A stretch of DNA of 64,000 nucleotides from CAVOAK01 sp963664465 (GCA_963664465.2 CAXXSU010000011.1:62001-126000); one strand, 5' to 3'. Positions 47,687 to 56,415 are shown, counted from the stretch's first letter. Notes: a model not told the origin generated them from the letters alone. Numbers and translations are program-made.

Positions 47687-48796
47687 ATGCGATCATTATC
47701 AATTATGCGCTCGCTCCGCCTTCTCGGCGTAGCCGGTGCCCTAGTGGGGCTGATGTTCGCGGCGATGCCGCAAGCCTCCGCCCAGACGAAAAAGTTCGAT
47801 AACGTCAAGATTCGCATCGCAACCTTCCCAGGCACCTGGGAGATCCGGATCAGGGAAGAGGTCGGTCCAGCGATGGAGAAGGCCGGGATCGAGATGTCGT
47901 TCATCGGTGGGCGCACCGAGCAGTTCCTACAAAAGCTGATCGCTGCACGCGGTCAGACAAAACAACCCTTCGATGTGGTCGAGTTGACCGACCACGTTCT
48001 GGCCGATTTCATGAAGGGCAATTTCCTGCAGAAGATCAACCTCGACAACATTCCAAACAAGTCCAAGGTGCAGCCGGATTTCTACGACGACTACAAAGTG
48101 GGGTATTGGATGCTCACCGGGGCGATTCTATACAACGTGGAGAAGTTCAAGGAGAACGGCATCCCGGTGCCGACGTCCTACAAGGACCTGCTGCATCCCA
48201 AGCTCAAGGGCAAAATTGTCGTACCACCGCCCTTTAGCTACAACATGGTCAGCCACATCGTGGCACTCGCCTATGAGAACGGCGGCGACGAGGCCAACAT
48301 CGAGCCGGCCATGAAAGCGCTTGAGGCGTTCGTGCCCTATTTGCACTCTTGGTCGTCGCCGACGGTCAGGGGGCAGCTCTTTAAGGCCGGCGACGCTTGG
48401 GTGACATTCGGGTCGGGTGGAGGCGCCATGCGCCTGCAGGATGCCGGCCTTCCCGTCGGGGTTATCCACCAGAAGGTCAAAGACCATATCGGAATTTCCA
48501 ACGTCGGCTACATGGCCGCGGTCAAGGGTACCAAGGTTGGCGAAGCCATCGAATTCTTTTTAAACGAGCTCGTCGGTGTGGAGATGCAAGAGGGCATGTA
48601 CCTCAAGAGCGGGTTGATCCCGGTCAATCAGGATGTGCTCGCCAAACACTGGAAGACCGTGCGGAAGGACGTAACCGGGACACACTTCAACCTCATGGAT
48701 CCAAAAAAGATGGCCAACTACTATTTCATCGACTACTCGAAAATAAATCGCAATCAGTGGGCCAAGAGGCTGGGGCGCGTCCAGGCGCTTAAGTAG
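47687..48796 (+). CDS. ABC transporter substrate-binding protein, PotD/family 1-like
   Basis: This periplasmic binding protein has a signal peptide ending MFAAMPQASAQ and mature domain KIRIATFPGTWEIRIREEVG (lobe 1), TGAILYNVEKFKENGIPVPT, SYKDLLHPKLKGKIVVPPPF, and HQKVKDHIGISNVGYMAAVK (lobe 2). It has 369 residues and AAAGGGAG as ribosome binding site. It completes the permease pair. The ligand is unknown; a small amine, peptide or organic acid are candidates. A strong hairpin terminator follows. Confidence 0.85.
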   Translation: MRSLSIMRSLRLLGVAGALVGLMFAAMPQASAQTKKFDNVKIRIATFPGTWEIRIREEVGPAMEKAGIEMSFIGGRTEQFLQKLIAARGQTKQPFDVVELTDHVLADFMKGNFLQKINLDNIPNKSKVQPDFYDDYKVGYWMLTGAILYNVEKFKENGIPVPTSYKDLLHPKLKGKIVVPPPFSYNMVSHIVALAYENGGDEANIEPAMKALEAFVPYLHSWSSPTVRGQLFKAGDAWVTFGSGGGAMRLQDAGLPVGVIHQKVKDHIGISNVGYMAAVKGTKVGEAIEFFLNELVGVEMQEGMYLKSGLIPVNQDVLAKHWKTVRKDVTGTHFNLMDPKKMANYYFIDYSKINRNQWAKRLGRVQALK

Positions 48797-48826
48797 GGCG
48801 AGAGCTCAATTTGGCGTGAACATATT

Positions 48827-48857
48827 GGGAGGGTGCATCGCGCGCCCTCCCATTTTT
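48827..48857 (+). terminator. Rho-independent terminator after the binding protein gene
   Basis: The hairpin GGGAGGG...CCCTCCC (48827-48851) is followed by ATTTTT. It ends the transporter transcript before the next M19-like gene. Confidence 0.85.
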
Positions 48858-48964
48858 CGTTATGCCGCGTGGACGGGGATTTAGCCGGCACCTTGGCGGC
48901 AATGCGGTCTCGTGGCCTCGGCGTGTAGAGCGGTCGTGCTGGCGATCCAAAGAAGGAGCAGAGG

Positions 48965-50008
48965 ATGGACGAATGGAACATATCCAAAGAAACGGCGGCG
49001 CTGCACCGGGACGCGCTGGTCTTGGATATGAGCAAGACCTGGGTCGACGTGCCGACCTTCGAGGAGCGGGAAGAGACGCTCGTGGACGTCGCCGCAAGTG
49101 GCTGCGATTTCGTCTGCATAAGCCTTGCCCATGACTGGGAGGGCCTCGCCCTGACCATCAGCAACATTGCTAAGGATCGGGCTTGGTTCGAGGCCAACTC
49201 CGACCGCTTCGTCTTGATCAAGACGGCCGATGACATCGTCAAGGCAAAGCAGGAAGGAAAGCTTGCGGTCGCCTTCCTGTTCCAGGGCACGAACCCGCTC
49301 GCCGGCAACACCGACATGGTGGAGCTCTATTATCAACTCGGCGTCAGAACCATGCTGATCGCCTACAACATGAAGAACGCGGCCGGGGATGGCTGTATGG
49401 AACGCACCGATGGAGGTCTCTCTCGCTTCGGCGTCGAGGTGGTCGAAGAGATGAACCGCGTTGGCATGATCGTCGACGGCACCCACACCGGCTATCGCAC
49501 GACCATGGACATGTTCGAGGTTTCCAAGGATCCCGTGAACTTTTCCCACTCCAACCCATGGGGTCCCTGGAATCACCCCCGCAACATTCGTGACGATCAG
49601 ATCAAGGCGTGCGCCGGCTCCGGGGGTGTCGTTGGGATCATGGGCGTTGGGACCTTCCTTGGAAATAATGACATCTCGATCGAGACCTTCATTCGACACA
49701 TCGATTACGTCGCGGAACTTGTCGGACCGGAGCATGTCGGCCTCGGTCTCGACTACTTTCATAACTACAAGAAGAATAAGTCTCCCGTGGCGTCTGCCCA
49801 GGTGAACCCCGTGGCGCTGCACGAGGAAGCCCTCAAGAAGGCCTCGGGAGGTCAGCCGACAGTCGCCTGGGACGACATTGATTTCTTTCCGCCGAGTAGC
49901 CTGCCGAAGCTGACGGAGGGTTTGATGAAAAACGGCTACGCCGAAGCCGAAATTCGCGGCATCCTCGGTGAAAACTGGCTGCGCGTGGCCAAGCGCGTCT
50001 GGAAGTAG
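48965..50008 (+). CDS. M19-family 'membrane dipeptidase'-like protein (intact copy B)
   Basis: This 347-residue paralogue of copy A has the same variant metal site: ALVLDMSKTW at the start (no HxD), FLFQGTNPLAG with Gln in place of the bridging Glu, and the two retained His in DGTHTGYRTTMDMFEVSKDP and FSHSNPWGPW. Other shared blocks are YQLGVRTMLIAYNMKNAAGD, LVGPEHVGLGLDYF and the C-terminal GENWLRVAKRVW. GAAGGAG precedes the ATG. It is followed ~100 nt later by a TauD-type dioxygenase gene. Confidence 0.8.
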   Translation: MDEWNISKETAALHRDALVLDMSKTWVDVPTFEEREETLVDVAASGCDFVCISLAHDWEGLALTISNIAKDRAWFEANSDRFVLIKTADDIVKAKQEGKLAVAFLFQGTNPLAGNTDMVELYYQLGVRTMLIAYNMKNAAGDGCMERTDGGLSRFGVEVVEEMNRVGMIVDGTHTGYRTTMDMFEVSKDPVNFSHSNPWGPWNHPRNIRDDQIKACAGSGGVVGIMGVGTFLGNNDISIETFIRHIDYVAELVGPEHVGLGLDYFHNYKKNKSPVASAQVNPVALHEEALKKASGGQPTVAWDDIDFFPPSSLPKLTEGLMKNGYAEAEIRGILGENWLRVAKRVWK

Positions 50009-50109
50009 CCGGCACCGATCGTTTGGCGCGACGATCCGGGGTTTCGTCCGGTCTTGTCATGGGCTCGCCTGTGGCGCCTAATATTGAGTCCCAATGTGGG
50101 AGGCTGATC

Positions 50110-50979
50110 ATGACGATCGAATTCAAACCATTAAGCGAAGCTCTGGGAGCCGAAGTTATCGGCGTCAACGCCGCAGATGACTTGTCCGACGCGACGATTG
50201 CCGAAATCCGCGATGGCTGGCTGCGCTACAATATTCTCCTGTTCCGTGGTCAGGACCTGACGATAGAGCGGCAGAAGGCGTTCGCGCGGCGTTTCGGCGA
50301 GCTCTTCACGAAAAGCCCCATGAGCTCCCGCCCATGGATCCCGGAACACCCGGAAGTGACTGTGTTGTCCAACATCAAAGTCGACGGCGAGGATATTGGC
50401 GGGCGACCGGACGCCAGCTTCAGCGACGCCTGGCATAGTGACTTCTCCTACCTGACAGAGCCCGCCGGGGGTTCATTCTTCTACGCCAAGGAATCGCCGG
50501 AAAAGGGTGGCGACGATACATGGTACGCCAATCTGACCGAGGCATATGACGCGCTGCCGGGAGACATGAAAGGCAAGCTGAAAAACTTGCGCTGGGAGTA
50601 TAGCCAGGTCGTGACATTTGAGCGCCATGCCCCCGAAAAAAAGCCCTTGACCGAGGACGAGAAACGCAATCTTCCGGATGTCAGCCACCCCTTCGTGCGG
50701 ACGCACCCCGAAACCGGGCAAAAAGCACTATTCGTCGGAATTCTCGACACCCGCGAGTCCTCGGTTGACGGCATGTCAAAGAAAGAGGGCATCGAATTTA
50801 TTGAAGAGCTCAAGTCGTTCGCAACACAGCCTCAATTCACCTACACGCATCAATGGCGACAAGGCGATTCTATCCTCTGGGACAACCGCTGCACCTTGCA
50901 CCGCGCGACAAACTTTCCGGACGCGAATGGCCGCAGGCTGTGCTATCGCGTGACGATCAAAGGCGGCGTGCCGTATTGA
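50110..50979 (+). CDS. TauD/TfdA-family Fe(II)/2-oxoglutarate dioxygenase (copy 1)
   Basis: This cytosolic non-haem iron oxygenase hydroxylates or cleaves a small organic substrate. It carries the facial triad HxD (DAWHSDFSY, His109 and Asp111) and the distal His in CTLHRATNF, then the 2-oxoglutarate-binding Arg in GRRLCYRVTIK. 289 residues from ATG 50110, which follows GGGAGGC; an earlier in-frame ATG at 50023 is upstream of this site. It is ~75% similar by eye to the gene at 55313-56176, and both start MTIEFKPLS. It follows the M19-like copy B. Confidence 0.87.
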   Translation: MTIEFKPLSEALGAEVIGVNAADDLSDATIAEIRDGWLRYNILLFRGQDLTIERQKAFARRFGELFTKSPMSSRPWIPEHPEVTVLSNIKVDGEDIGGRPDASFSDAWHSDFSYLTEPAGGSFFYAKESPEKGGDDTWYANLTEAYDALPGDMKGKLKNLRWEYSQVVTFERHAPEKKPLTEDEKRNLPDVSHPFVRTHPETGQKALFVGILDTRESSVDGMSKKEGIEFIEELKSFATQPQFTYTHQWRQGDSILWDNRCTLHRATNFPDANGRRLCYRVTIKGGVPY

Positions 50980-51071
50980 TCTCCGGCTGTCAGCAGGCAA
51001 ATTCGGCGCTGAAGTGATTGACTTCAGTATGGCCGGTTCTGGATAGCTTTGAATGTTTCACACCGGGCGTT

Positions 51072-51100
51072 ATGTCCGCTTCTGACCCAAAGCGGACGTT
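51072..51100. repeat. Dispersed hairpin repeat, locus 7 (single module)
   Basis: One module only: ATGTCCGCTTCTGACCCAAA/GCGGACGTT. The surrounding gap 50980-51278 is otherwise empty, but its first ~90 nt resemble 56200-56290, the flank of the other TauD gene. Confidence 0.85.
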
Positions 51101-51278
51101 CTAGAGGAATCATGGAAGAACGTAGCAGGTGCATTTAAGCCCGAACACATCGCGTCGGTAGATTGCTCGTTCCCAGGGAGGCGGCAATTTGCCTGCCGGG
51201 TGATATTGCGGCACCATTAGCCCTGCCACAGGAACTCAAATGTGGAATCCCAGTTAACTGGACAGGTGAACCAAGATC

Positions 51279-51896
51279 ATGAAACTAATTGGCCGATTTG
51301 GCTCGCCTTATGTGCGGCGGGTTGCGGTGAGTCTTAATATTCTGGGACTGACCTGGGAAAACGAATCCGTCGCCGTGTTCGCCAATCCGGACTCTGTTAG
51401 TAAGTTCAATCCGCTGGTGCGGGTGCCGACCGTCGTCCTCGACGATGGCGAGGCGTTGTTCGAAAGCTATGCGATCCTTGACGCGCTCGACGAAATCGCC
51501 GGCGATGCGAAACGTTTGATACCGGCCAGCGGCATTGAGCGGCGGAACGTGATGCGGTTGACGGCCGTCGCTAGCGGCACGATGGACAAGGTAGTATGGG
51601 CCTATTACGAGGGCGTCCATCGTCCGGCTGAAAAGGTTCATGAACCCTGGGTCCAGCATAACGAGGAACAGGTGATGGGCGGCCTCGGCTATCTCGACGA
51701 ATACGCGGCGAAAGCGGGACAGGGTTGGCTCGGCGGTAGCGCCCGGATCAGCCAGGCTGATGTCAGCGCTACGGTTGCCATCGAATTTGCCCATCGGATG
51801 CGGCCGAATCTCGGCGCTTTGGATAGGTTCCCAAGTCTTGCGGCATTCGCGGCGCGCTGTGAAGCCATTGACGAATTTTTCAGCGTCAAACCCTGA
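51279..51896 (+). CDS. Glutathione S-transferase family protein
   Basis: This 205-residue protein has an N-terminal thioredoxin-like domain (MKLIGRFGSPYVRRVAVSLN; FNPLVRVPTVVLDDGEALFE with the cis-Pro and the glutathione-binding ESYAI) and an all-helical C-terminal domain (GWLGGSARISQADVSATVAI). The active-site region carries Ser9 followed by Pro-Tyr, as in bacterial GSTs using Ser or Cys. It is likely a cytosolic conjugation or isomerisation enzyme. It stands alone between repeat loci 7 and 8. Confidence 0.88.
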   Translation: MKLIGRFGSPYVRRVAVSLNILGLTWENESVAVFANPDSVSKFNPLVRVPTVVLDDGEALFESYAILDALDEIAGDAKRLIPASGIERRNVMRLTAVASGTMDKVVWAYYEGVHRPAEKVHEPWVQHNEEQVMGGLGYLDEYAAKAGQGWLGGSARISQADVSATVAIEFAHRMRPNLGALDRFPSLAAFAARCEAIDEFFSVKP

Positions 51897-51950
51897 CTGG
51901 TGATTGAGCGAGACCGAGGAGGGGCAACAGCCGCGTTAATGCCGTTGCTT

Positions 51951-52025
51951 ATGTCCGCTGTTGGCTAGAAGCAGACGTTTTCCGTGAGGTGATATTACGT
52001 CCGCTTCTGACCCACAGCGGACATT
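51951..52025. repeat. Dispersed hairpin repeat, locus 8
   Basis: Modules ATGTCCGCTGTTGGCTAGAA/GCAGACG and CGTCCGCTTCTGACCCACAG/CGGACATT are separated by ~22 nt. Confidence 0.9.
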
Positions 52026-52059
52026 GCAACTACCCCAAAAGAGATTTCCGGTTGTCACC

Positions 52060-52217
52060 TCGGCGTTGGGTTGGCCGCGAGCCATGACTCTCTGTCGACA
52101 GTTCGCCACAGCGCGGATGCTGATGCAGATGGAGTCGAACTGCTGAAGGATTTGGACGGTGTGGGACCGCAACAATTGCGCGGACGCGAAGAGCCGATAA
52201 GCGTATGGACTTGCTAG
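52060..52217 (+). pseudogene. 3' stub resembling a class III adenylate cyclase
   Basis: The reading frame ending at TAG 52217 encodes DADGVELLKDLDGVGPQQLR then GREEPISVWTC. The motif L-(R)GREEP-(I/V)-x-V is the typical C-terminus of class III adenylate/guanylate cyclases. The rest of the gene is missing; dispersed repeat locus 8 lies just upstream. Too short to be functional. The other ~150 nt of this gap up to 52367 hold nothing recognisable. Confidence 0.5.
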
Positions 52218-52367
52218 TGACGCTCGCATGCGCTTTGGCGGCGGTTTAGAACATGCTTGTGTGGTGCGAATCGTGGCGGGCATTGGCAAAGCCAAAACAC
52301 AGTCGCCGGCATTAGATTTCGCAGTGCAGCGGACCGAATGTGATGGTTTTTTGCCTGATCGGGCTGC

Positions 52368-53792
52368 CTATTTGGCCCCCTCATAAGGCCATTGCGGCTC
52401 GTGCGTTCCCAGCGGCACGGTAGTTCGCACCCAGTGTGGCGGCGTCTCCGACATGCGGATGATCGGGTCCAAGTGGTGCAACTTGCCGAACGGCGTTTCC
52501 GAGACCGTCATCGCGTTCCGGACATCGATGTCCTCCGCAGCCACCGCCGCCGCTTCCGAGGCCTCGTCGGCAGAGCATCTCGCCTGAGAGGCGATCCACA
52601 TGGCGGTGCGGCAAAGCGAGATCCGCACATGATAACTGCCGCCTTCCTGCATCCGGCGCCTCAGCGCCATCATCGCGCCAAAGGCAGCCAGATAGCCGGT
52701 TGTGTTGTCGCATAGCGCCGCTGGTACCAATTGTGGATCGCCCGGACGCCCGTGCTCCTCGGCTAGCCCGCTCACAGACTGAGCAAGCTGTTCCCAGCCC
52801 GGCCGCTCCGCCCACGGGCCGGTGTGGCCGTAACAGCTGAGCGAGACGTAAATGATGCCTGGACGAAGACCTGCGAGCGCATCCACACCAAAGCCACGAC
52901 GCTCCATCGCACCGCCACGATAACCTTGGACGAAGATGTCGGCCTCGCGCGCCAACTCGCGCAGACGCGCCGCGTCCTCATCGCGCGTCAAATCGAGGAA
53001 GGTTGAAAGCTTGCCGTGGTTGGTGTCGGCGGCGAACAGCTCGACGCTTGCAAGATTGGGGCTTCTGACATGCAGCACGTCGGCGCCATGCGCCGCCATG
53101 GTCCGCCCGCTGACCGGTCCCGCCAGGACCCGCGTCAGATCAAGAACCCGGACACCGCCAAGTGGACGCGACGCCGGTGGCAGGGGCTCGGGTTCACCTT
53201 CCGCGATCTTGATGATTTCGACTAAAGGCACATTGCTGTTCGCCTTTCCCTGGGGATGGGCCATCCACTCGTCCGCAGACCGGATAACCGCACCGCACAG
53301 CCTCCGCTCGGCCAGCGCCTCCTCCCAGTCGAACGAATCGCGCCGGGCGAGCTTGGCGCTGACTTCCTCAACCGTGTCACCGCATTCGAGATACTTCAGC
53401 GTTCCGTCGCGCTGATGCGGGTAAGTCCCCTGCAGGTGAATGAACCGGCCGTCGCGGCAGCGATAGAAGCCCAAGGTCGGCAGGGTCCAGCCGGTACCGA
53501 GTGGCGGGCCATCTTCGACCTTGATGAGCATGTAGCTCCTGAGCGAGGCCGCCGCGGCTCTCAGATCGACCGTGATCTGCTGGGATTGTCCCTCGCCATT
53601 GCGCAGTCGCCAGATGTCATCGGCGGCGACCGCTCCGGCAGCCATTACGGCTGCCGCGGTTTCGCCTACCTTGAACCGGCTCTGGATAACTGGATCTCTG
53701 CCCTCGAAGCTGACCGTCGCCCTTTGCTGCGGATCGCCACCGCGCAGCGCCATCAGGTCCGCGAAGCTGGGGGTTGATTGAAGTGCGTCCAT
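52368..53792 (-). CDS. Family III CoA-transferase (CaiB/BaiF-type)
   Basis: This is predicted to move CoA between carboxylic acids in the cytosol. The core begins RPLGGVRVLDLTRVLAGPVS, followed by AHGADVLHVRSPNLASVELF, LDLTRDEDAARLRELAREAD, IFVQGYRGGAMERRGFGVDA and IIYVSLSCYGHTGPWAERPG. Ahead of it is an unusual ~220-residue N-terminal part resembling a second, degenerate CaiB half (YMLIKVEDGPPLGTGWTLPT). 474 residues in all, longer than the usual ~400. The sulfurtransferase gene is 36 nt upstream on the same strand. Confidence 0.8.
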   Translation of the reverse strand: MDALQSTPSFADLMALRGGDPQQRATVSFEGRDPVIQSRFKVGETAAAVMAAGAVAADDIWRLRNGEGQSQQITVDLRAAAASLRSYMLIKVEDGPPLGTGWTLPTLGFYRCRDGRFIHLQGTYPHQRDGTLKYLECGDTVEEVSAKLARRDSFDWEEALAERRLCGAVIRSADEWMAHPQGKANSNVPLVEIIKIAEGEPEPLPPASRPLGGVRVLDLTRVLAGPVSGRTMAAHGADVLHVRSPNLASVELFAADTNHGKLSTFLDLTRDEDAARLRELAREADIFVQGYRGGAMERRGFGVDALAGLRPGIIYVSLSCYGHTGPWAERPGWEQLAQSVSGLAEEHGRPGDPQLVPAALCDNTTGYLAAFGAMMALRRRMQEGGSYHVRISLCRTAMWIASQARCSADEASEAAAVAAEDIDVRNAMTVSETPFGKLHHLDPIIRMSETPPHWVRTTVPLGTHEPQWPYEGAK

Positions 53793-53828
53793 CGTTCGAT
53801 CTTCTCGCAGCGCGCCAACGCGACGCCG

Positions 53829-54713
53829 CTATCCTGTCTCCATGGGCAGGTCGGGGTCTGCACTCCATTCGCGCAGCGAGCCATCGTAGATCGAAACCCT
53901 GTCCACGCCCAACATGTTGAGAATGAAGGCGTCACTGCTGGCAGCGATGCCGCCGCCGCAATAGGTGATGACACGCTCGGCCTCGAGCGCGCCGACTTCG
54001 GCGAAGGCGGCGCGGAGTTCGGCCAACGGTCTGTAGGCCGCGGTTTCAGGATTGACAAGGCTCATGGCCGGCACGCAGCTGGTACCGGGAATGCGGCCAG
54101 GACGGCCGTAGTTTGGTCCGCCCGAACCAGTGTGCTGCTCCTTGCTCAGGGCATTGATGATGCAGGCGTCACCCGCCGCCAGGGCAGCGACCATATGTGC
54201 CTTGTCGACGAACAGCTTGGGTCGCTCACGGACCTTAAACTCAGCTGGCGGATGGCTCGGCGGAGCGTCCGTCAGCGGCCGCCCTTCCTGCGTCCACTTG
54301 GCAAGTCCACCGTTGAGAATGGCTGCACTATCGAAGCCAAATGCACGCAACATCCACCATACGCGGGTGGCGTATGCGGGCCCTTCGACGCAATAGAGGA
54401 CAACGCGCGTGCCCTCACCGACGCCAAGCGCACTCATCGCTTCGGCAAAGCGATCGGCCCGAGGCAGGGTGCAGCGATACTCCGCGTCCGGATCCGAAAG
54501 CGCACCTAGCACGTCGGCAAAAGCGCTGCCTGGTATATGCGCCTCCTGCCACTTGGCGTGGCCGCTTTCCGCGCGCGTGCCACCAGCCGGATCCGGTGTC
54601 AGGAATACAGTGCAGTCGAGAATCCGCAGGTCGGGCGCATCAAGATTCGCTGCCAGCCAGTCTGTCTCGGCCAGTAGCCTGTCGCCATCGAACGCTTCCT
54701 GATGGTTTGTCAT
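53829..54713 (-). CDS. Sulfurtransferase with two rhodanese domains
   Basis: This is a thiosulfate/3-mercaptopyruvate sulfurtransferase-like enzyme. Domain 1 is non-catalytic (DAPDLRILDCTVFLTPDPAG; HIPGSAFADVLGALSDPDAE). Domain 2 has the active-site Cys in ITYCGGGIAASSDAFILNM, a CGGG variant of the CGSGVT loop of mercaptopyruvate enzymes. I chose ATG 54713 (MTNHQEAFDGDRLL) over the upstream ATG because the first 25 codons are Arg-rich and non-conserved; 294 residues fit the family. It is followed by the CoA-transferase gene. Confidence 0.85.
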   Translation of the reverse strand: MTNHQEAFDGDRLLAETDWLAANLDAPDLRILDCTVFLTPDPAGGTRAESGHAKWQEAHIPGSAFADVLGALSDPDAEYRCTLPRADRFAEAMSALGVGEGTRVVLYCVEGPAYATRVWWMLRAFGFDSAAILNGGLAKWTQEGRPLTDAPPSHPPAEFKVRERPKLFVDKAHMVAALAAGDACIINALSKEQHTGSGGPNYGRPGRIPGTSCVPAMSLVNPETAAYRPLAELRAAFAEVGALEAERVITYCGGGIAASSDAFILNMLGVDRVSIYDGSLREWSADPDLPMETG

Positions 54714-54787
54714 GTTCTGGACCTTCCTCAACCTCTGGTCCCGACTCCGACGGTCGCGCCTCGGATGTCGGCTGGTCTGTGCAGGCA

Positions 54788-54861
54788 TGGAGCCGGTGAG
54801 GGGAATCGAACCCCCGTCTAAAGCTCGGGAAGCTCTTGCTCTGCCATTGAGCTACACCCAC
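54788..54861 (-). tRNA. tRNA-Gly (CCC)
   Basis: This 74-nt cloverleaf has a GCTC/GAGC D-stem, the anticodon loop TTCCCGA (anticodon CCC), T-loop TTCGATT and an encoded CCA end. The acceptor pairing GTGGGTG/CACCGGC has one mismatch (3:70, G-G) and one T-G wobble (2:71), where canonical tRNA-Gly would have C-G and G-C. It may be slightly decayed. Confidence 0.9.
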
Positions 54862-54921
54862 GCTCGTTCTTTGCGGCGACTCTTATAGGACAAGGCTGAT
54901 CCGCCGACAAGGCGAGCGGCC

Positions 54922-55052
54922 TCATTCACAGATCTTGCGGATCTCCTGCCAGGTCTCGGGATCGAACGCAGGCTGTCCGGCATGGGCCAGGACGCGTGCA
55001 GTTTGTGCCCGTTCCTGTGAAAGCGGATACCGCAGGATTACGTGACCAATCT
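54922..55052 (-). pseudogene. 3' gene stub of unknown family
   Basis: A minus-strand frame with no start encodes IGHVILRYPLSQERAQTARV, LAHAGQPAFDPETWQEIRKI and a TGA at 54922. Its open end abuts dispersed repeat locus 9 exactly. I do not recognise the family. Confidence 0.45.
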
Positions 55053-55053
55053 C

Positions 55054-55128
55054 ATGTCCGCTTCTGGCTATTAGCGGACCATCGTCGTGAACTGGGGAAA
55101 CGTCTGCTTATGACCCAAAGCGGACGTT
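55054..55128. repeat. Dispersed hairpin repeat, locus 9
   Basis: Modules ATGTCCGCTTCTGGCTATTA/GCGGACCAT and CGTCTGCTTATGACCCAAAG/CGGACGTT. The remaining part of 54862-55312 shows only the stub at its left side and a ribosome binding site AGGAGG at its right end. Confidence 0.9.
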
Positions 55129-55312
55129 GAACACCGCCTGCCGACAGTGCCTTTTTTGAGCATATCCGAGAGGACGGCGGAGAGAATTTTGTTTCCCCGA
55201 CGATGTTTCAGGAATACGATTCTTGTCGGCTTCACGATTTCGGCGTCAGTGAGGAATTTGTCGGTCGAAAGTCGAAATTATCTGACGCTTTTCGGTAAGC
55301 AGGAGGCTGATC

Positions 55313-56176
55313 ATGACGATTGAATTCAAACCACTTAGCGATGCTCTCGGAGCCGAAGTCATCGGCGTCAACGTCGCCGACGACCATTCCGACGAGACGA
55401 TTGCCGAAATCCGCGATGGCTGGCTACGCCACAATATTCTGCTGTTCCGTGGCCAGGAGCTGACGGCGGAGCGGCAGAGGGCCTTCGCGCAGCGATTTGG
55501 CAAGCTCAAGATAAGCCCACAAGCCCGCGCACAGAACCCGGAACACCCGGAAGTGATTGTGCTCTCCAACATCAAGGTCGACGGTAAGGATATTGGCGGG
55601 CGACCGGACGCCAGCTTCGGCGACGCCTGGCACAGTGACTTCTCCTTCTTGACAGAACCCGCCGGAGGTTCATTTTTCTACGCCAAGGAAGTGCCGGAAA
55701 AGGGCGGCGATGATACATGGTATGCCAACCTGACCAAGGCCTATGACGCGCTGCCCGAGGACACGAAGGGCAAGCTGGAAGGCCGCCGCTGGAGGTATAG
55801 CCAGGTCGAGACATTTGAGCGCCATGGCTTCAATCGCAAGCCCTTGACCGAGGACGTGAAGCGCAAACTGCCCGACGTAAACCACCCCTTCGTGCGTACG
55901 CACCCTGAAACCGGACAAAAGGCATTATTCGTCGGTATTCTCGATACCCGCGGGGCTTCGGTCGACGGGATGTCGAGCGAAGAAGGGATCGAATTTCTGG
56001 ACGAACTCAAGTCGTTCGCAACACAGCCTGAACTTACCTACGCGCACCAATGGCGGCCCGGCGACTGTATCCTCTGGGACAATCGCTGCACCATGCACCG
56101 CGCGACAAACTTTCCGGATGCGAACGGCCGCAGACTGTGCTATCGCGTGACGCTCGAAGGTGGCGTGCCTTACTGA
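55313..56176 (+). CDS. TauD/TfdA-family Fe(II)/2-oxoglutarate dioxygenase (copy 2)
   Basis: This 287-residue paralogue of the gene at 50110 carries the same triad (DAWHSDFSF; CTMHRATNF) and Arg in GRRLCYRVTLEG. Differences cluster around residues 66-78. AGGAGGC lies 5 nt before ATG. Its 3' flank also resembles that of copy 1, so the whole segment was duplicated. The Rieske oxygenase gene follows 380 nt later. Confidence 0.87.
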   Translation: MTIEFKPLSDALGAEVIGVNVADDHSDETIAEIRDGWLRHNILLFRGQELTAERQRAFAQRFGKLKISPQARAQNPEHPEVIVLSNIKVDGKDIGGRPDASFGDAWHSDFSFLTEPAGGSFFYAKEVPEKGGDDTWYANLTKAYDALPEDTKGKLEGRRWRYSQVETFERHGFNRKPLTEDVKRKLPDVNHPFVRTHPETGQKALFVGILDTRGASVDGMSSEEGIEFLDELKSFATQPELTYAHQWRPGDCILWDNRCTMHRATNFPDANGRRLCYRVTLEGGVPY

Positions 56177-56294
56177 GAACCGAGGCCTGCAACTTCTATT
56201 GATCTCCCGTTGTCAGCAGGCATATTCGGCGCTGAAGTGTCTGGCTGCAACATGGAGGGTTCAGGCTAGAATTGTAGACTTCACACAGAATGTA

Positions 56295-56415
56295 ATGTCA
56301 GCTTCTGGCTAGGACCGGACATTCAGCCTCCCAAGGAATTATGTCCGCTTTCCCCCGCATAGCGGACATTAATCGTGATGTAGACAAACGTCCGCTTATG
56401 ACCCAAAGCGGACAT
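56295..56415. repeat. Dispersed hairpin repeat, locus 10 (three modules)
   Basis: Three modules with the same CAGCCTCCCAAGGAATT linker as locus 4: ATGTCAGCTTCTGGCTAGGA/CCGGACATT, ATGTCCGCTTTCCCCCGCAT/AGCGGACATT and CGTCCGCTTATGACCCAAAG/CGGACAT. The rest of the 56177-56556 gap is otherwise unassigned. Confidence 0.9.
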
